Shown piece by piece: positions 59,377-64,000 of a stretch of 64,000 bases of DNA. The notes under the pieces are model-generated. The model searched no databases and was not told the DNA's origin. It saw only the letters and a list, made by a program, of their open reading frames with translations. The translations under genes and the position numbers were made by a program. The DNA is from Diplosphaera chodatii (Eukaryota > Chlorophyta > Trebouxiophyceae > Prasiolales > Stichococcaceae): positions 682,001-746,000 of the forward strand of contig JAALGY010000062.1 of NCBI GenBank assembly GCA_032358165.1. Reading direction: 5' to 3'. Within the stretch, counting starts at the first letter, position 1, and every line of letters begins with the position of its first letter.

Positions 59377-62300
59377 TCATTCCAGAATGTTGTAGGGCTT
59401 GAAAACGTGCAGCCCGTCTGCCGCGGTGCTGGCCAGCATGCCCGGGATCTGCGCGTGCCAGTGCGCCTCCTTGACATCCGTCTGCCCAGCGTGTATGAAC
59501 AGCAGCTGCGCGGGGAGGTCCGCCGGCGCCATCGCGTTGTCGCTCGAGCCGAGAGCCACCTCCTCCTGCATCACAACAAGCACGACTCGTGGCGTCCAGA
59601 TCTCAGCACGCAGCACTGCATCAACACCTATACACGGAGCATCGTCAGGCTCGCAGTCTCCCTTCCAGAACCTGTGAGTCACGTGATCTGACTGCAGGTG
59701 ACATCGTTAGAGCCCCACCTCGGGGTCGCGCTCCAGGGCAAGGTCCCAGATGCCCAGCGAGTTGTCTGCCGAGGTCGTCGCCAGCATGGCTGCCTCGTGC
59801 GGGCTCCACTCCACTGATGTGACCGGCCCTCTGCACGATGCAGCACAACACACCAGGCTCATCGCCCGAGGCAGCGCCTGGAGCTCCACAGTCAGTGGTG
59901 ACATGCAGCGCGCAGATACAGCACAACCAACATTGGCAGCCGTCGCGCAGGGGCTTGCAAGTCGGGGGGAAGGCCGCGCCTGTGGTGACTGAAGTCCGCC
60001 ACCGGCTGCACGAAGGCGCGCAGGTCCCACACCCGCAGCCGCCCCTCGTCCCCGCCGCTCGCCAGCGTGTGCGGCGTCAGCACATTCCAGGCGATGACGT
60101 TGACGTCTGCCTGCTGAGGTCAGGCCGTTGCATGTGACAGCCTCCTCGAGCGGTGTTTGTTTGCACCACGTGCACAGCTGCTCGATCCAGGCGACACACG
60201 GAGCCTTCGCAGCACCGCGATGCATCTTGTGCACAGGGTATATCTCTAGGAAAGCACGGGCCAGAGCAGGACATGCGGTTGGCACCCACGAGCTCGGTCG
60301 GCAGCTCGAGCACATGGCAGTGTGTTCCGAGGGGCGGGTGCACACGACAGCGCATGCCTGGTGGGCTGCGACCGTGATCTGGGACTTGCTGCGGTCCCGC
60401 GTGTCCCAGATGCGGATGGTGCGGTCCACAGAGGCGGAGGCAAACACCTGCAAGCAGGCCAATGTTGTTCTTAATCACTACTGGTCGGAAAGCTTTGAAA
60501 TGTCAACCATCTACAGCCCTTTGACTGCTGGGCGTCATGCTTACATGCAATGCCACTGGGAGTTAGGAGGGCGCCGCGCATGTCAGTGTAACTATGACTA
60601 TAGTCGAGTCATCCGCCGCTGCCGCCAGGAACTGGCAGCTGTGCAGCTCTTTGACAAAATTGGATCATCATCCATGACTGACGCCTCCTGATCACGCATT
60701 GCTGCTGTAACAGCTGGAGCACGACCGCTGCCGGTCGATGGGATAGCATGCAGAGCATGAACGTGAGCAGACAGACAGCTTGCGCACCGTCGCTTCTGTG
60801 GGGCTCCACTGGATGTCCTCCACGCTGGCTGTGTGCTCCCTGCAGGTGTCGACATGCAGCGTTTCAACCCTTGTCTGTATGCAAAAGCTCAGAAACACCC
60901 GCAGCAGCGCCATGGGACCCTGCGCAGGGTGTGGCACCGACCTGTAGGGCGCCGACACAGCGAAGCCAGCGTCGCGCGGCTCCCACACATGGATGGCCTT
61001 GGCGCAGTCGCCGCTGGCCAGCCGCCCCGCCGTCACCCGCGACCAGTCGAGCGCATAGCCCTCGTCCTTGTGCTGGTGGCTGCAGCAGGCGACATGTCAG
61101 TTGGATAGGAGTGCACCCTGGATGAGCATCAGCAGAATGTTATACCCAAGAGAAATGGCCATGCGCATGTGGAGTGACTAGCGCAAGTGATCCTGGAAGG
61201 GACTGCACCGTGTGCAAGGCAGCTGCAGACATGCAACATGCAAAACGCTCGAGTGACGCACCACACGATACCCTTGGTATGCGGTGCATGAGATGTTTTC
61301 AACCGCATCTGCGCCTCGACAGCAAGCTATAGTACTGTAGCCTTCCAGCCGGACCTGTGCACTGCCTTCGCGTGCACGCGCGTCTGGCTGTCTGCGCTGT
61401 CCTCTGGGATGGCTGCCAGCTGCTGCAGCTGCTGCACGAGGTCCCAGACCTGCAAGCAGCCGCAGCCTTGTGAGCCGCCATGTCAGCAGCAGCACCTAGA
61501 ACTTGCTGCATGCTCCAGGGACTCGCGCGGCCACGGACACATCAGGAATGCCGCAGCACCGATGCAACGGCGAGCCCAGCTTGTGAGCTCAGACACAAAG
61601 ACCCGAGGATGTGGGGCTGCCCACCTGCACGCGGCCGTCCTCGCCCCAGGCGGCCACCATGCCCGGCCGCTGTGGCATCGCCCGCACCCGGTTGAGCCCG
61701 CACACGGTGGGCACCTGCCGGGTGACACATGCCAGCAATGTTGCATCAGACAAGCGGTGGCTCGTTGGTGCAATAACTTGTGAGCTTCGACCTGATGCGG
61801 GTGTGCTTTCACCAGGCCCTCCAACCTGACTAAACTGACAACAGTCTTAGCAGTGGATACACTGTCAGCCAGGCTTTGCACAGCGGCGCACCTTGACGGT
61901 GTGCAGGCGCGCCTTCTCCCCCTCGTCCTCCGACTCACTGTCGTCATCGTCCATGTCCGAGTCGCTGTCCTCCGCCTTCTTGGCATGCTCGCCCTGGAGC
62001 GCAGACACCCGGGCTTGTGCGGCAGGTTTCATGTCAGAAGAACCGACCTGCTTGCATGTTGTAGGCCGATCTGCTCGTATGTTGTATTATTGTCTGGGCA
62101 TTTTGAACAAGTTGAGATGCCCGCTGCTGCCCATTGTACACAGACAAATGGCAGTCCATCAGATGTGAACGTCCACATGCCAGTACTTATGCCATGCGGA
62201 GTGGGGGCATGTGGCAGGACTACCATGGCGCGTGAGCGTTGAGCATCTGGCACGTACATGCACCGTGATGACAGCACGGCAGGGCTAGCTTTGACGAGTT

Positions 62301-63083
62301 GCGGAGTTTTCAAACACCTGGCCGAGGTTGCTGAGGCGCATGAGCGCGAGGTAGTTGGCGCGTGCGGTCGCTGCCTGCGTGCCCGCCACGAGCATCATGC
62401 TGTGCGGGAAGGCGCGGCGGGGGCCGCCCAGCTGGTCCTTCACGATGTCGAAGCTGCACGGCGGCACAGAGCATCGGAGGCTGGAAGCTTGCTGGGTGCG
62501 CTGGCCGTCTGCCCGGGTGCTCATCTCCTCTGATCAGCGCCCATCGTGACATGCCGACATGGTGCTGTGCACCTGCAGTGCATGCGTGTGCCACACACAG
62601 GGCAGCCTGCGATGCGGTGGAGCACCTGAGGCTGGGCCATTCGAAGGTCAGCTGGTGCAGGCAGTCGTAGGCGGTGGGGTCATACTGCAGCGTCTCCCCT
62701 TCATCCACGGCATCCGCTCCGGGCTGCCAGACCTGCTCGCGCGAAGGTCCGTCCACGGTTTGTCATCGCATCGGCAGATGATCGAGCAAGCACATGTCAT
62801 AGGGCGGCACGCAGCCACCAGAGGCCGGCAACACCGGCCGTCACGCCTGCGCTCCCCACAGCTGCGTACCGATGGCGCTGTTGGCTGCTCTGGCTGATCC
62901 GCTTCCATGCCATCTTCTGCCTGCATCGACACCAACGCGTGAGGTCTGTGAGCACTGCACAGAGCTCCTCCGCCTCCTCCGCGTCATGCAGCCACCGCTA
63001 GCCAGCATCATGAATTTTCCGCGAACCTGGTCAGCTGTCGCCTTGCCCTTCTTTTTGGACTTCTTCTTGCCTGGCGTCCTCAT
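59377..63083 (-). CDS. GRWD1: Glutamate-rich WD-repeat protein 1 (ribosome assembly)
   Basis: Nuclear histone-binding WD40 protein; its yeast homolog Rrb1 chaperones ribosomal protein L3. Exons: 63027-63083, 62870-62920, 62626-62732, 62318-62453, 61892-61993, 61625-61714, 61355-61449, 60942-61079, 60788-60839, 60346-60447, 59980-60110, 59719-59830, 59377-59565; all phases agree. The start MRTPGKKKSKKKGK is a basic nuclear-type patch. Then WQPG...LQYDPTAYDCLHQL, FPHSMMLVAGTQA, an acidic block of about 20 residues (DSDSDMDDDDSESEDE), and WD repeats GYALDWSR, SVEDIQWSPTE, FASASVDRTIRIWD, DVNVIAWN...GDEGRLRVWDL and SVEWSPHEAAMLATTSADN with IWDLALERD, ending HVFKPYNILE. The gene lies tail-to-tail with DRC7. 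One intron seems to use a GC donor. Confidence 0.9.
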
Positions 63084-63710
63084 GCTGGCTTGGCCCGCAC
63101 ACACTTCTGGCGGGCAACCAGCAAAGTAGTGTCCGAGGTCCCAATCCTGACACCCCAAAAACGGCTTCTCTGCGTCTTGAAGACAGCCAAAGCAGCCAGG
63201 AGCTGATGGACGTTTGTTTCCTTCTGAAGAGAGTGCAAGTGCATTTCGGAACGATGGTGTGCCGGCGTTGCATGTCGGCGTTCGCATGGGCACCCTGTAC
63301 CGTGCAGCAGGTTGTCAGGGATTCAGGCACTTCCTGTGCTGTCACCTGGTGAGTCTGGTGCCGGCAACCTTGCTAGTCCGCATATGATCAGGGCAGCGCA
63401 AGGGACACACAGGACAGCAAGGCGTCTGTGCATCTGTGGTGGAGCATACTTATGGCAACCAAGGCAAATTTGCGATGTCAGCAGCTGATGATTTGCAGCA
63501 CTGGCGCCATCTTGCAAGGAATGTCATTCAGTGCAAGGAATAGGTACAACATGGTCATCAAATGTGGCAAAGCCAGCGCTGCCGTTTCGGTTGCTGAAAC
63601 ACTGAGCAGGCCCCATGTCTCACTCCAATGGCACAGCCGGCCGCCGACTGTGCCCAGATCATCAAAACTGTGTCGGCCTCTGCATTTGCCGTGTGCTGGT
63701 CTGCCATGGC
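63084..63710. promoter_or_regulatory. intergenic region upstream of GRWD1
   Basis: About 630 bases between the GRWD1 ATG and the stop of the gene at the right edge, both minus strand. No gene seen. Confidence 0.4.
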
Positions 63711-63912
63711 TCACAGCCCGCGCAGCTGGCCACCGACACCGGCTGCCTGCGTCCACGACTTGAGGGCGGAGGTGACGCTGACGAACTTGCCCTTCGCACC
63801 GCCCAGGTCCCCCTTGGCTGCAGCAGCCTTCAGGTCTGAGAGCGCGCCGCTGACGCTGCTGAAGTCTGACACTGAGCCGGCTGTGCTCGCGACCTCGTCC
63901 ACCCAGGAGCCG
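63711..63912 (-). CDS. last exon of a gene continuing beyond the window, possibly plastid-lumen type
   Basis: A minus-strand exon runs from an AG acceptor at about 63912 to a stop at 63711. It encodes about 67 residues ending SALKSWTQAAGVGGQLRGL. The product is a small helical C-terminus with a pattern of Asp-Leu-Lys helices, KGDLGGAKGKFVSV then LKSWTQAAG. It recalls helical chloroplast-lumen proteins such as PsbQ-like ones, but I cannot assign it. The 5' part lies right of the window. Confidence 0.5.
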
Positions 63913-64000
63913 CTGCAGACAGAGCAGATCTTACTCTACATATCACAGCACCTCAGTAACGTATTGCTGTGGCTGTGGATCTTGTGCACTTCGCATGCAG

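Overview
The window is nuclear DNA from a eukaryote, most probably a unicellular chlorophyte green alga (trebouxiophyte-like; this last step is inference). It is GC-rich and gene-dense. Most genes are split into many short exons with GT..AG introns, often with donors of the form GTGCG/GTGAG and acceptors ending TGCAG. Several genes carry the TGTAA polyadenylation signal typical of chlorophytes. The gene content mixes plant-type functions (chloroplast fructose-1,6-bisphosphatase, plant-type histidinol-phosphatase, mTERF, cystatin) with genes absent from most land plants (DRC7 of the flagellar nexin-dynein regulatory complex, a CDK20/CCRK-type kinase, a PLOD/collagen-type glycosyltransferase, TspO).

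Layout, left to right. 1-1468 (+): 3' part of an unassigned helical protein. 2498-4664 (-): histidinol-phosphatase/IMPL2. 5475-7337 (+): type II membrane glycosyltransferase. 8546-16263 (+): a complete 25-exon GCN2 eIF2-alpha kinase. 17099-20693 (-): FBXO31-like F-box protein. 21451-24059 (-): plastid FBPase. 24505-26698 (-): R3H protein. 27893-28296 (-): unassigned membrane protein. 28878-31815 and beyond (-): SnRK/CAMK-like kinase. 33234-34712 (-): peroxisomal SDR (DHRS4/IBR1 type). 35256-37468 (+): CDK20/CCRK-like kinase. 37690-41984 (-): Misato/DML1. 42416-42829 (+): possible plastid protein. 43317-44664 (-): mTERF. 45306-45842 (-): small secreted DUF6973-like protein. 46321-49563 (-): Rad7-like LRR protein. 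49814-52688 (+): PDIA6-type protein disulfide isomerase. 52976-53620 (-): two-domain cystatin. 54336-54890 (-): TspO. 55172-59050 (+): DRC7. 59377-63083 (-): GRWD1-type WD40 protein. 63711-63912 (-): last exon of a gene entering from the right.

The genes do not form a pathway or operon; this looks like ordinary algal chromosome. Functional links that can be argued are translational stress control (GCN2) with amino-acid metabolism (IMPL2), ER folding and secretory glycosylation (PDIA6, PLOD-like transferase), ribosome assembly (GRWD1), and cilia (CDK20/CCRK and DRC7), which suggest that the organism has or recently had flagella. Several gene pairs are divergent with short shared 5' regions.

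Exon boundaries were read by eye from splice consensus, reading-frame phase and recalled family motifs. Where phases join without a break I consider them reliable to about 1 base. Unresolved exons are stated. I see no CRISPR array, insertion sequence or obvious multi-gene novel system. The most interesting signals are lineage-specific changes in conserved enzymes and some gene-structure oddities.
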